DNA of 45,358 nt from Oehlia diaphana (lineage: Eukaryota; Glomeromycota; Glomeromycetes; Glomerales; Glomeraceae): NCBI GenBank assembly GCA_003833135.1, contig QZLH01000224.1, positions 80,119 through 125,476 on the forward strand, in the 5' to 3' direction. The stretch's first letter is position 1; every line of letters begins with the position of its first letter. The position numbers and the translations under genes were made by a program. Shown here one piece after another: positions 21,020 through 31,917 of this stretch. The notes below the pieces were generated by a model that was given only the letters and a program-made list of their open reading frames with translations, did no database searches and was not told the DNA's origin.

Positions 21020-22432
21020 ATGAGTAACGATCTTTCCATAAGTATCGGAGTGTAAGTTGAAACAAGTAATTTCCATCTTGCCACTTTTTTTGTATTCATT
21101 TATATTTTTTCTAGTCCTAGTAACAACGAAACTTGGTCCTGGTTAGACAACATTAAAGAAAAATGGGCGAGAAAGTTAATAGAAGAGTATATAGAACCCT
21201 TCAGGTACTTTATTCTTTACACTATTTTGAAATGATAGGAATAGCCAACGAAAATTTTTTATGTAGGAATCTTCAAGTTTATCTTCCGTATGGCGTCCAG
21301 GGGAGGTTGGTAGAACCACCCTACTGTCGGCCGATTCCGATAATAACTATATGGGACGCAGTAGCCCTCCTCTGGACGAATCACGTAATGAGAATGAGAA
21401 TGAGGTCATTCAAAGAAATGAAGCTTCAAGACCAGAGAGAATTTCTTTCCCAAATGCAAATTTCCTTGGCAAACAAAATTACGATGATGGAACCGAATGT
21501 GCCGGGTCGCCCATCAACAGTAAATATAACTGCATCAATGAAAGAAGGAAAGATTGCGAAATTTATGTTCGGGACATCAGTCCGCAGCGGAATTCCGATA
21601 GGAACAATAACGAAAGGAATGCTGTACAAGAGCAACGAATTAATAGCAATATCGAGAGCGGTAAATATTCCGACAGTACAATGGTGTTGCTCGAATGTTG
21701 TCCTAACAAAGGAGGAATCGAAAGGTTGCAATTATCATTGGGGAAATTGTGCAGAGTGGGTACCTTTACAGGCAATGCACGAACGGAAGAAAAGCCGAAA
21801 ACGTCATGCCATTTTGTGGTCCCAGACGTACCTGATAAAAAAAAGAGATTTCTGAAACCATGTCCCATGTGTCGATGGGGGAAAAAAAGGATGAAACTCA
21901 AGAAGATTGCAAGATTCCGAAAAATCCGTCCAAAATTCCGAAAAATCCGTTCATAACAGTCGAGATGATCGCAAATCAATTAGATCGTAAGCATGCAGCA
22001 AAATCTCTTGGCTATCATATCGAAAATGATAATCCTGCTTATCAATTTTATTTAGAAGATATTAAAGCGTATGGTTTTGATCATATTATTCTCATTGGTT
22101 CATGTTACGCTGGAGTTCTTTTTTTAGACTGCTACGGCCGTTTGTTCGAATGGGGAGACATGATGGCTGTTTTATGGCCGCTTGGAGATTATTGGAGTGT
22201 GATGTCAACTGGAGGATTTACAACTAGAAGTGTAATATGGGGTGTAGAGCATGATGGAACTATTACAGAATTTGAAGACACTACAGATGGTATGTCAAGA
22301 TTATGTTTATTCCTTTTTTTTATCTTAATTTTTATAATTGGTTTTTTTCTCCTAGTTTTACTAGCCACGAAACCGATGGATGCAAAGAAGAAAAAGAAAT
22401 CGAAAAAAAAGAACTCAAAAAAGAAACATTGA
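21020..22432 (+). CDS. Multi-exon unknown gene with disordered N-terminus and basic tail
   Basis: Proposed exons: 21020-21051 (MSNDLSISIGV), 63-nt intron (GTAAGT..TTTCTAG), 21115-21204 (WSWLDNIKEKWARKLIEEYI, amphipathic), 62-nt intron, 21267-22289, 66-nt intron (22290-22355), 22356-22432. Exon 3 begins best in the frame reading ESSSLSSVWRPGEVGRTT, then a Ser/Asn/Glu-rich segment. That frame follows exon 2 only with a one-base shift, or via an alternative start at 21163 (MGEKVNRRVYRTLQ). A second shift at the G5A7 run (21875-21888) leads to the C-terminal part: a duplicated KIPKNP, a globular domain (GYHIENDNPAYQFYLED, DHIILIGSCYAGVLFLDCYG, VEHDGTITEFED) and a Lys-rich tail. GC is locally higher and three plus-strand frames plus one minus frame stay open, which makes frame choice uncertain. 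Family not recognised. Confidence 0.5.
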
Positions 22433-23212
22433 TCTGGTTTCTGTATTATGTTTTGATCAAAGTGTGATGTGTCTAAATTTGATTTATAGTATTATTCTGA
22501 ATTCTGAACAAATAATAATGATTATGAAATATACATAGCATAGGACAAATTTACTATATTAATATATTTTGCAGGCGTAAATAATAAAGGTTTTTTTATA
22601 TTAATGCTTCATATCCAAATCGTAAAGACCATTTCTTGTAATTTTTTTTTCAAAAGTTGCAAAAAACCAAAAAATTTACGTCTATTTGTTACAAATTACA
22701 ATGTATTTTTTATTGGGGTGCTTATATATTATATGTATTGATTACTGTATATACATATCGATACACACATTGTATACTTCTAATACTTCTTGAAGTGATA
22801 TCTCATATGTAATTTTATAATGTATTCAATGTATCTCTAGTTATAAAGAGTATATAGCAATCACTATCGGATTTACTCAGTGTATTTATAGGTGTTATTA
22901 TCAATAAAAAAAATGACACACGAAAACAAAAATATTCACAATGCGTAAAAAAATGTCAATGTTTATTTCGTATACGGAAAAAATAAATTATACATTGTCA
23001 CATCCATCACACATTACAAGTGATAGTATATTTGATAAAAAGCCTCACTATTAACGAAACATTATTACAAAATGATTAGGGAAGGAGTACTAACCACCAC
23101 AAAGGGAAATTAGTCTAGGTGAATTCCATTATCAAAGGATTCTATCATTTCCAAGCGAAGATATGCGCAGTATACAAATGGCAATAATAATGTCGTAGAC
23201 ATCTGACATTTA
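22433..23212. other. Intergenic stretch without a recognised gene
   Basis: AATAATAAAGG at 22579 could serve as a polyadenylation signal for the gene ending at 22432. Nothing else supported. Confidence 0.4.
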
Positions 23213-23422
23213 ATGTCGTTTTTACGTAAAATCACTGGTTACATTCGTGCCGTATCTGGGATAATAAAAAACGAATATCATCGTCCACTAGAAGAAGTAC
23301 GATTACAAACAGCGCAACTGCACAGTATTTTTTTATCCAACTATCATGATATCAAAATGATCAAAACCAAGAGTAAATATTCCTTCGAAACTAAAGAGCA
23401 GTTAATGAAATCAGACACGTAA
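23213..23422 (+). CDS. Small hypothetical ORF (69 codons)
   Basis: ATG at 23213, stop at 23420-23422. The product is basic, with a possible amphipathic start (MSFLRKITGYIRAVSGIIKN) and a helical middle (LEEVRLQTAQLHSIF). No family recognised and no splice sites seen. It is followed immediately by repeat R5 (23432-23585). The composition looks more protein-like than neighbouring chance frames, but this is weak evidence. Confidence 0.25.
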   Translation: MSFLRKITGYIRAVSGIIKNEYHRPLEEVRLQTAQLHSIFLSNYHDIKMIKTKSKYSFETKEQLMKSDT

Positions 23423-23431
23423 TGCCTACTT

Positions 23432-23585
23432 GCATGTTTGCGAGCTTCTGATATGTTCTATAAAGACATATATCGTCGCCAAGTGATTTTGTTTAACGTG
23501 TAGTAGTTATATTATACTTCTAGCCTATTAGTTTTCCATGTGAAGTTATAATAAATGGTTATTGTTGGAATAATTGCTTATTAAT
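23432..23585 (+). repeat. Dispersed repeat R5, copy a
   Basis: Parallel to 26915-27095: GCATGTTTGCGA(A)GCT, TATAAAGACATATA/TATAACATCATATA, TCGTC(G/A)C(C)AAG, CAGTAGTTATATTA or GTAGTAGTTATATTA, TCTAG(C/T)C(T)TATTAGT. Function unknown. Confidence 0.6.
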
Positions 23586-25018
23586 CTTGGTTTCATGTAA
23601 AACGAAAACTACAACAAATGATTGTCTGAACAAGCATCTTCCGGAATTGCCTCTCGAGTATTCGTATAACAAGTAGCCTCTAAGTTCCGTCTAAGTAACA
23701 GCAGCAGTTACTTAATAACACGAAATGATAGCGCTGTTATATTTAGATAATATGTTGTTCTGTGGCAGTTGTTTTATTTTCAAAGTTCTGCCAAAGAAAC
23801 TACGGAAACAGAAATAATTTTTTGCGTTACATAGATCACGTATTGAAAATTTGAAATAGTGTCTAAGCCACTGTGTAACCTAAGCCGCTAAAAATTAAAA
23901 AATATAATATTGATTATTAACTTGTTGCTTTCCTAGCATTCGGATAGACGTATTTTATTATAGGAAAAGAAACTACTGCAGACCATTTAACAGATGAAAC
24001 GGAGGAGAATGCCTGGAGGATATTCCTTCGGAATGTAAGTAAGGGGTTATGCGTGTCATAATTCAGATTTCTAACTTATTTTTTGTCTTCAAACAACATA
24101 ATTATGAAAAAGAAAACAAATCTCATTATGGTCTTAATAAACCCGCTCTAAACTCTCGAGGATGATTTGCTAAAGGTGTGGGATTCCGGAACTAGAACCG
24201 TATTTGGAATGTGACGATGAAATTATTTTACTTCCTCTTGAGCTATCCACCGATATGACCATGGCTTATCTGTCATATACATTGTATTGAGAAGTTGTTC
24301 TCTACCATGCTAAATATGTGCATTTTTCGGGATGTAAAAGTACTTGAGTTTGGAGTGACGAACACTGTACATTATTCATTATTAAGCATGAAAATCGACT
24401 CCACTGTATTTAATAATGGAAAGCTAAGCTGCAGCATGATAGCGTTATGGGTGAATAGAAGATATCTGTTCAAGTATTTTACTCTGTTAAGCGTGTATCT
24501 TGTCTAATGATATTCGATAGTTACAAAAAATATACATGGATGTATTCCTTGAATATAGTGTAATGGTTGAATTGTGTTTTGCATATATGATCATAATATT
24601 CCCTTACTATTTCAAGCCTGACAGTAGTTTTAAAATGTGGGCTACTTAGATAGTTTAAGTTGTTTATAAAAGATCTTTTAGGCTTTTACATAATGAACAG
24701 TTTCAGTTGTATTCTTTAATAACGGGTATAGTGATGCATATTTGCATATCTTTGCTCACGAAACATGTCACATCTCTAGAGCAAAGGATGAATATGAGAG
24801 ACGTGATGACAAACTAAGTGGAACTCTTCAAATCCCCAACGGAAATACCAAAGAATACGGAGAAGAAGAATATTTAATGCATGGCAGACATTTGTGCAAA
24901 TTACTCTGTGCAAGTTTCCTCTTGGTCATGTTTGATGGTATTGGAATTGCAAAGAATACGTTAACGAAAAAATTTTTTTGAACTAAATATCATTACTGTA
25001 TACAGTAAATATAACATT
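23586..25018. other. Gene-poor stretch with one exon-like fragment
   Basis: At about 23964-24040 a frame reads TTADHLTDETEENAWRIFL and ends at GTAAGT, like an isolated exon. The nucleotide core AATGCCTGG..TATTCCTT.GGAATG also occurs at 17373 (plus) and near 31045-31070 (minus). An open frame at 24742-24981 (79 codons, contains KEYGEEEYLMHGRHLCK) has no recognisable homology. Nothing firm. Confidence 0.35.
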
Positions 25019-25547
25019 ATGATCGAAATTGAGCTTACTTGTAGTCTTTGCCGTCATATAGAGAAAAATCCTACGCCATTTACCATTAAGGTTTCCACAA
25101 GCGCAAGTATTAATTTTATAGAAAGGTTTTTTCAAAGAAATTGAGAGAAAAATTGATGATGTCATTGATATCGAGCACGATCACTTAGAGCTATGGAAAG
25201 TAGAAATTGATGTTCTGGAAAAGCTCGAAGTAACAGAACTTGTTAGCGAGCACTGGGAAGAACAACCTGAAAGAAACGCCTTCACGTTATTGTATGTTCT
25301 AAATTAATAATCAAAGACCGGGAGAACCGACCATTGAAAAAACTTGTCGAAAAAATCGAAAAGCTTACTAACCTTAGTCTTAGTGATGGAAGTAAGTATT
25401 GAAATCCCCGTTACGTTTATTTACTTGCATGTACCCTTTGAATAATACTAACAGCTAACACTCTTATGTTTAGGTAGTTCTGCGGAGCTTATCACGAATC
25501 ATACAAGTATTATAGATGATGAGGAAGAACCAATGTGGTTATGTTGA
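25019..25547 (+). pseudogene. CRN-header gene relic with one intron
   Basis: The ATG at 25019 opens MIEIELTCSLCRHIEKN, then a strand-like FTIKVSTSASI, in the layout of a CRN N-terminal header. A frame change near 25135-25145 leads to DIEHDHLELWKVEIDVLEKL and VSEHWEEQPERNAF. L-W-K-V-E-I and the S-x-x-W/F-x-x-x-P motif are the characteristic second half of CRN headers (compare SYFQIKDIWKENPPK in the gene at 33415). After another shift near 25305 comes a coiled-coil-like KLVEKIEKLTNLSLSDG, a clean 82-nt intron (25392-25473, GTAAGT..TTTAG), and a final exon rich in Asp/Glu ending EEEPMWLC with the stop at 25545-25547. No catalytic effector domain follows. At least two shifts are needed, so it is called a pseudogene; a shorter relic of the same gene is at 11633. 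Confidence 0.55.
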
Positions 25548-27632
25548 AAGACATACTTTTATTGAAAGATAAATATGATTTAGATTAGGAAAATAATTAT
25601 TAATTAGCGTTGTTAGAATCGAATAAACCTTACAGAAAATTTCATTATTTTATATTTCATACAATTACAAGTATTATTATTTATGTTTTTTTTGTTTATG
25701 AAATGCTAGAATCGTGACATGAGATTTTCTCCGCTCCATAAAGAAAAATATCTACAGCATAGTTTCTTATTTAGTTTACTTAGCATCATCTACTAATGAT
25801 TCGTTCCTTGAACTGAGGGTCAAGTGTTTCTATCCAGTAAATTCTCCCAATCAAATATCCGAATTATTCCAAAACGTATTAGGTTTTTCTTCGTCAATGA
25901 TGTATGCTCGCCATATAATAGAATAACAAATTCCGAAATATATTTTAGTCGTTTTAAAGAATCTCTATAACATGGAGTGTAAGTGAAACAGTAGAAACTC
26001 TCGGGAAAATACTTAGAAAGTACTATTCTCGATTATTATCCAAAACAAAAATCTATAGTTTCCGCATAGTTTATCTATGCCAAGTACAGATGCAAATATA
26101 TCGTTCTTATACCTTTATGACTTATACCACCAGTAATGTAAATATAGATGGTACAAGAAAATAGTAGCTACAGAGAGTAACGTGACTAATAATTCCTTCT
26201 ACTCGATTTGTTATATAGCGGGAATGTTCAACTAGTGCGAATTTCCAGATTGCTGCGCCACATGATGATATATTAAATTACTTAATTAGGATAGGCGTTG
26301 TAGATTGTTCTAATGATTATGGCTACCATATTAAGCAATTGAATTTTCTCATATTCCGTGTAACTATAATAATTATATTTTTTATCAATGTGCGAAATGG
26401 TTTTATCTATATAACCTGTATAGCATGTAATGCTTGGGCGTCTTGAGATGTTAATGACAAAAACCGAATAATAATAGTTTTGTAATATGTAGTACATAAT
26501 ATTCACTGTCTTCAAGAAGAACAAGCGAGGAATAATAAGGGTACGTTATAAATAAAGTTTTAATAAACATATAACATAATAATGTAATTATAATTGCACC
26601 ATCATGAATTAGAAAATTAATGGCCTCTTATGTTTCTTGGTAGTTTCGACTTATTCTAATGAAATTATCAGTGGTTGAAATTAAAATAAATATTTGTTTG
26701 TAATAATGTAGGATAAAATCATATTAATTGTTCGTTGAATTCTAGTCCAGTTGAAAATAGTAAGCCACTAGAATTGAGCACAGATACAAACAACAATAGA
26801 CTTCGAGCGGTACAACATTTTACTATCGTGACATCAAACGCAAAATGAACATTCTTTTGAAACTGAGAGCAGCAAATGAAAAACACTAGATATGCAAAAC
26901 TTTAATTATTCCCACATACAGCTCATGTGTTTGCGAAGCTCCGATATTATGTTATATAACATCATATAGTGTCGTCAAGAGTTTTTTAACGCGCAGTAGT
27001 TATATTAAATTTCTAGTCTGTTAGTCTTCATGTGAGAATAGGTCTAAGTTATGATGCATAGTTTTCTGTTATTATTGGTATAACTGCTTATTTGATATTT
27101 GTCAACTACAAACGACTGTATGATTAATAGACGAAACTACCGCAAAAATTCATCATTGTTTTTGGGTGCTACACAGACCCTCGAAGAGGTGAATAAAGTG
27201 AGCTACATTCAGTCATACTGAAGAAATTATTACGAAGGAATACGAAAAGAAAACAGAAATAGGCGAAACTCTCATCATGCTTATTATGTAATTTTTTTAT
27301 CACTTGTCGAAACAATAAGGTTCTTCATTTCACTTCGGACTAATTATCTTGGTAAAATCAATGCATGTAATACCCACACTAAAAATTTATAGGTTTTTGG
27401 TACAAACGAAAAATAGCGGAACGAGAGAGAGAGATTTTTATTTTTACGAAGTTGAAGAAATTATATATTAATTGCACAATCCGGCAATATAGTGAAACCT
27501 CTCATATCAAAAAAATAACAAATATGAAACGGAGTCATGTTTTTAAACAATATAACCTTGCTTTATTTCTAGTAATTATCTAACTCTAGTTTCAAGTAGA
27601 TACAACATGATGAATGTGAAAGTAAAAAAAAA
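25548..27632. other. Gene-free stretch made largely of dispersed repeats
   Basis: Includes R4 copy a (about 26270-26520, sharing TTACTTAATTAGGATAGGC at 26278 with 29271), R5 copy b (26915-27095) and R2 copy b (27121-27265). No gene is supported. Confidence 0.55.
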
Positions 27633-28106
27633 TTAAGAATTAGGAACTACCCTTCTAGGCACTGGTTTATTTATCTTCCACAGAGGTAGTTGTTTTGGGT
27701 CTGGACTGGTTTGAACAAAGCTGCCTTTTGCGTCCGCAATTGCACACTGGGTTGAATCTGCGACGGATCGAATGGCTAAAGGTTTTCCGAGATCATCAGG
27801 TATAAATTTCCACAGTTGTTCACTAACAGGAGGGAAATTTCTTGGTTTAATCATGAGATGTTGTCCGGGACCATTGTATGTGACTGCATGGCCAGCATTA
27901 GGTTGACCATCATTTACTACGATTTCGTAAAATGAGCCTTGAGCGATATTTCTCCACCAAGTACCAAATTCACTAAGAGTAATAGAACCATCTTTACTAA
28001 CTATCCATTGTTTACTAGCGGCACTGTTTTGTACAATTTGAAATATATCAGAATACGCAACAGCACAAAGGGTGGTTAAAAAGAGCAAGAAAAGGTTGAA
28101 TTTCAT
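27633..28106 (-). CDS. Small secreted protein, beta-trefoil-like (candidate effector/lectin)
   Basis: Minus-strand CDS of 157 residues, no intron. Residues 1-19 are a classic signal peptide (MKFNLFLLFLTTLCAVAYS, cleavage before Asp20), so the product should be secreted; the mature form is about 138 residues with a single Cys. The mature part has internally similar blocks with Trp after Gln or Leu (SKQWIVSK 31-38, EQLWKFIPDD 96-105, QLPLWKINK 139-147), reminiscent of the QxW repeats of ricin-B-type beta-trefoils, which bind sugars or proteins. A longer frame opens at 28181, but that ATG overlaps the TATA box (28171-28178), so transcription should begin downstream of it; ATG 28106 is chosen. 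The frame is undamaged, unlike most neighbours. Role in host interaction is inference. Confidence 0.75.
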   Translation of the reverse strand: MKFNLFLLFLTTLCAVAYSDIFQIVQNSAASKQWIVSKDGSITLSEFGTWWRNIAQGSFYEIVVNDGQPNAGHAVTYNGPGQHLMIKPRNFPPVSEQLWKFIPDDLGKPLAIRSVADSTQCAIADAKGSFVQTSPDPKQLPLWKINKPVPRRVVPNS

Positions 28107-28170
28107 TTTGATTTTGTTTTTACTTTTTTTTTGCAGAGTTGAAAATTTCAAACAGTGCAGAGTCGAGAGG

Positions 28171-28178
28171 TATTTATA
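28171..28178 (-). promoter_or_regulatory. TATA box of the secreted-protein gene
   Basis: TATAAATA on the minus strand, 65-72 bases upstream of ATG 28106. A start site about 30 bases downstream would leave a leader of roughly 35-40 bases. It decides against the longer 182-codon frame. Confidence 0.6.
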
Positions 28179-28393
28179 CATATAAAATCGGTACAGAGGC
28201 GATGCTTAGAAAAACAATTCCCTCGGATTATCTATGCTTAACGTTAAGCTACGAAAATAACGACACGTCATAAATAGCTTAGCATGCCAGATGATCTAGT
28301 AGCAGTATCGAAGTTGTGCCAATATGACGATAAAGAATTCGTGATCATGTATCTATGTGACATGTGTTGCCGGCAACCATGGGAATTGTTCTT

Positions 28394-28940
28394 TCAGTAA
28401 CGCTTCTTTTTAGTATTCTCATATGCTTGCATTTGATCTAACTTGGAAATTATTCTAGAGGCCACACGTAAACTCCGAAGATTCATACAAATGTCTTCAG
28501 TTAACGAATACCAGCACTGGTGTTTTCGATAAAGTTCCATGTACCCTGCAACTAACCAATAAATTTCCGTCATTGATGTAAGAGGTATATCACTCATAAT
28601 TATCAAGTCCGAAAATGGAGAAAAATAAAAAATAAATATTAGCTTTCAAACAAAAAAGTACATACTTATCGTTATTGAAAAAAAGTACATACATAGTGTG
28701 GAACATGATTCGTGTCAAAAATCAACAAATGATAAATGTACATGCAGTTAATAAATGACTATATGAGAAAGAGCGGAACCCTTGTAGTTCCTCCAAAGAG
28801 CACCCAAATGCCTATTTCTTACTAAGAATATCGAGAACTTTCAATAACAGTCCCGTATACTTTTTCAGATCACCAGGAATTCGTAATTTCTTTTTTTTGC
28901 GGAACGTGTCACTTTCTTCATCTCAAGCAATAGACCAATC
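28394..28940 (-). pseudogene. Hypothetical minus-strand gene, broken
   Basis: Three coding-like pieces in order on the minus strand. About 28935-28870 reads GLLLEMKKVTRSAKKRNYE. About 28870-28755 reads GDLKKYTGLLLKVLDILSKK, one stop (TAG), then AFGCSLEELQGFRSFSYS. After A/T-rich sequence with two GTATGT-type donors (28656-28692 region) comes 28606-28394: TEIYWLVAGYMELYRKHQCW, LRSLRVASRIISKLDQMQAY and a basic end KKKRY. The last piece may be the whole product from ATG 28606 (70 codons). The protein character (Leu/Lys-rich helices) is convincing, but no family is recognised and the joins are not established. The internal stop suggests decay. Confidence 0.35.
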
Positions 28941-31917
28941 GTAATATCACATTTGTCATCTAAGATATATTCTAGGGGAAGCAGTGGCGAAGTCTGCGAA
29001 GCACTAAATTTTACATACGTGTTCGTTTTCTTCAGACCAAATATACATGTTTGCCGCTTGGATTTTTTAGTAAGTGATTCGTATGATATCGTAATTCACT
29101 TCGTGGGCAAAGCCCAGGTAATCCATGTCACGTAATATTATCCGCAGCACAATATTTCTTAACAACGAGACTGTGACCTTCGGGTCACGGTTCCTAGAAT
29201 TTCTAGCATGTTCTAAGTCATCACAAAGTAGTGCAGATCATATAAGCCACAGGGAATGATATATAATAGATTACTTAATTAGGATAGGCATCGTATATTG
29301 GAACTATTATAGAATAAACTGCGCAATATTGTGTATTTTCGTTCCTTTGGACAAGACTAGTGAACTATTAAATGTACGAAATGGCTTGGCTTTAGCCTTT
29401 CGAAGCTCCACTAAATAACCTGTATAGCTTGTAAATACTTGGGTGACAAAACAGAATACAGAAGAAAAGAATCACAGTTTTCGTGATCTGTATGTATTGC
29501 ACAATAATCATACTATACTTTGGAACATTCCAAGAATAATAAGTTAAAAATGTAATAGTTGCAGGAGTCAATAACGGAAATATATATATGGAGTGTACTA
29601 CTTGGGTACTCTTCTGGTATGAGAAAAGGAAAAAATAGATCCGACATAAAATAATTCTTTAAAAATGGTAATGCAAAACGAAGAGTGTACTGTAATAGTA
29701 AAAAATATAGATACCGAGATATATGTGATCGAGAACAAGAAGCATACAATAATTGAAAATTAGGAGATATAATGAGAGAACAACCAAAATATAAATACTC
29801 GACTACAGATAATTCTCATGTGGTATACTTTTTAGTAATCGAAATATTATATATTCACATTTTAGTATTATGGTAATAGTTTATTATTAAACCTTCCTTT
29901 TGATGTTTGATCTATTGTAACATATGTGCTTATTATTTAGACTAATCTTTTGATGTCTTGAATGAAAGACCAAAAAAATAATGCGAGTTGGTATTATTTA
30001 GTTTAAGTTGGATATTGAGCAAGAAAAACAGTAAGTTGGGCGATATATTGTCCTGTTATTTGATTATTGTTGCCATGTTTTAAAACAACCCGAATTTTTT
30101 TGTAGATAACATTATTGATGTAACTACTGATGTAGGAGATGACAAAGAAACGAAAATATGAAAAAATAACTCCACAGGAGAAAGGTGATATTTTTGTATC
30201 ATAATCATCCTATAAAACCATCGGATACTTAATTCGTAATCGTTTCTAAAGTAGAAAAAAAACAAGAATCCAGGTTTCAAACAAACAGCAGGAAGCATTT
30301 AAACCGGGATAAAGAAGTTATTTCCATTACGAAAGTAAATCAAATACAATGGGTTAAAAGTTGGAATCTGTTGGTCTTTTATTCATTGTTATAGCTTTCC
30401 TGTAAGTAGTTTTGACCGTTTGGATTCCCAGATTATCTACTTCCTTTATGGATTTACGAAATAACGATTATTCTTTTTTTCCTCAAATATCACGATAGAT
30501 TTGTCATTAATTCTGTTCAACTGTTTCGAACACTGAGGTCAAGATACGATTGAAGGAAAGGCTCACTCAGTAAATCAATATTCTTTTCCTTATTGAATAC
30601 CGACACTATAGTACTGATGGTCGTTAGACGATAATATAGAAGTAGATTAATATTAACGTGTTGGAGACTTTTGGTCAAAAATAGTTTCTACAAAGTAGAG
30701 TATCCTATTATACTTCCCAAAATATGTAACCAAGTATCCAGAAAATTCAACGCTCAATGGTATCTCTTCAGACAAAAATGGGATGTGGTGAATTTTTCGT
30801 ACAAATTTGTATCACCAGATATTTTAATCGATAGAATGTGATACAGCACTAACGATAGATATTATCTCAATCCATATATGCCAACAACTTTTGCAATAAC
30901 AATTTAGTTGTCACCTGGCTGATGTTTGATTTATCCGGATTATATATTACGTAATGTACAAAAAGCCGAAGATGTCTTATAATATTTATGTAACAAGGGA
31001 TATTATAATGGACTTTAGCTCTAAGTAGTTATTTAATATATTCCTTTAGAATGTCATCCAGGCATTTACGATGAACTAAATGTCAACAACAGAACCATTG
31101 CTTATAATAATTATAGTGTGGTTTACTAAAAGATATTGGACAAAGCGCCTGAAGGGCATTTCTGAAGAAAATTTATCTATTGGATGTTGCAACTGAAATG
31201 ATGCAATCTATATCGACAAAATTATAAATTTGGCCATGTTCTTACGAGCAATCGACTTAATAGACCACAACTAATATATTTTTTTGAACTGGTTGAGAAG
31301 AAGTTTGAAGAATAACTATAGGGTAGATGTTCAGGGGCGATTGTTCAGGGACTGGTCCTTTGTTTCTTCAAAACGTTCTACAGACAGTTGGATTTCTGTA
31401 CATATCGTCCGCAATATTTTAACGTAATAAATTGTATCTCCAAATGCTGGAATAATTAATGTGCAATTCTGATAACTTGCCTAATTTCATTTTATCTTTT
31501 GCATTAAGTAATAAAAAATGAGTAACATGTATTACCTTTCGAAATCATTCTTTATTTGGCCATTATAAGAAGGAATTTTGTTCCTATCTGTTCACCCAAG
31601 TTTTCCATTTTCGGAATACTGCACCACAATATAATTCATAAACATCAATCTCACGCCTTTGTCAGGATTAGTCAATGCATTCATGAGTGCATTGTGTTCA
31701 CTTGGTCCAAAATTTGTAGATCCAGTAAATGTATTGGAGAAAATTTGTAGTATTAATAATAGATTTTATTGTTTTCCCATATCGGGGATTTTATCTGCAC
31801 ACTTTATTAACTGTGAAATTATAAATATAAGTATTATACCTAAAAAAATTTGCCCCTGAATATACTTGACTATTTAAAAATCTCTAATAAACAAAACAGT
31901 CTCATTACGATTCTATA
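28941..31917. other. Gene-free stretch with repeats
   Basis: Contains a GTGACC hairpin (29161), R4 copy b (about 29262-29500), a repeat shared with 6600 (31400-31505), and upstream sequence of the ubiquitin-ART gene with TATAAATA at 31820-31827 and TATTTAAA at 31871-31878. A frame at 31659-31859 (AFMSALCSLGPKFVDPVNVL) is protein-like but unsupported. Confidence 0.5.
29161..29193. repeat. GTGACC hairpin repeat, copy 3
   Basis: AACAACGAGACTGTGACC, loop TTCG, GGTCACGGTT. The stem is complete here. It lies about 80 bases before R4 copy b. Confidence 0.8.

Noticed and set aside
21426..21979. Minus-strand open frames of 101 and 138 codons
   Set aside because: They lie opposite the better-supported plus-strand exon, show no domain, and arise from the same low-stop-density segment.
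22290..22355. Apparent transmembrane helix (L/F/I-rich) near the end of the gene at 21020-22432
   Set aside because: The hydrophobic stretch is the translation of a 66-nt intron (GTATGT..CTCCTAG, length a multiple of three); splicing joins D-T-T-D directly to V-L-L-A-T-K.
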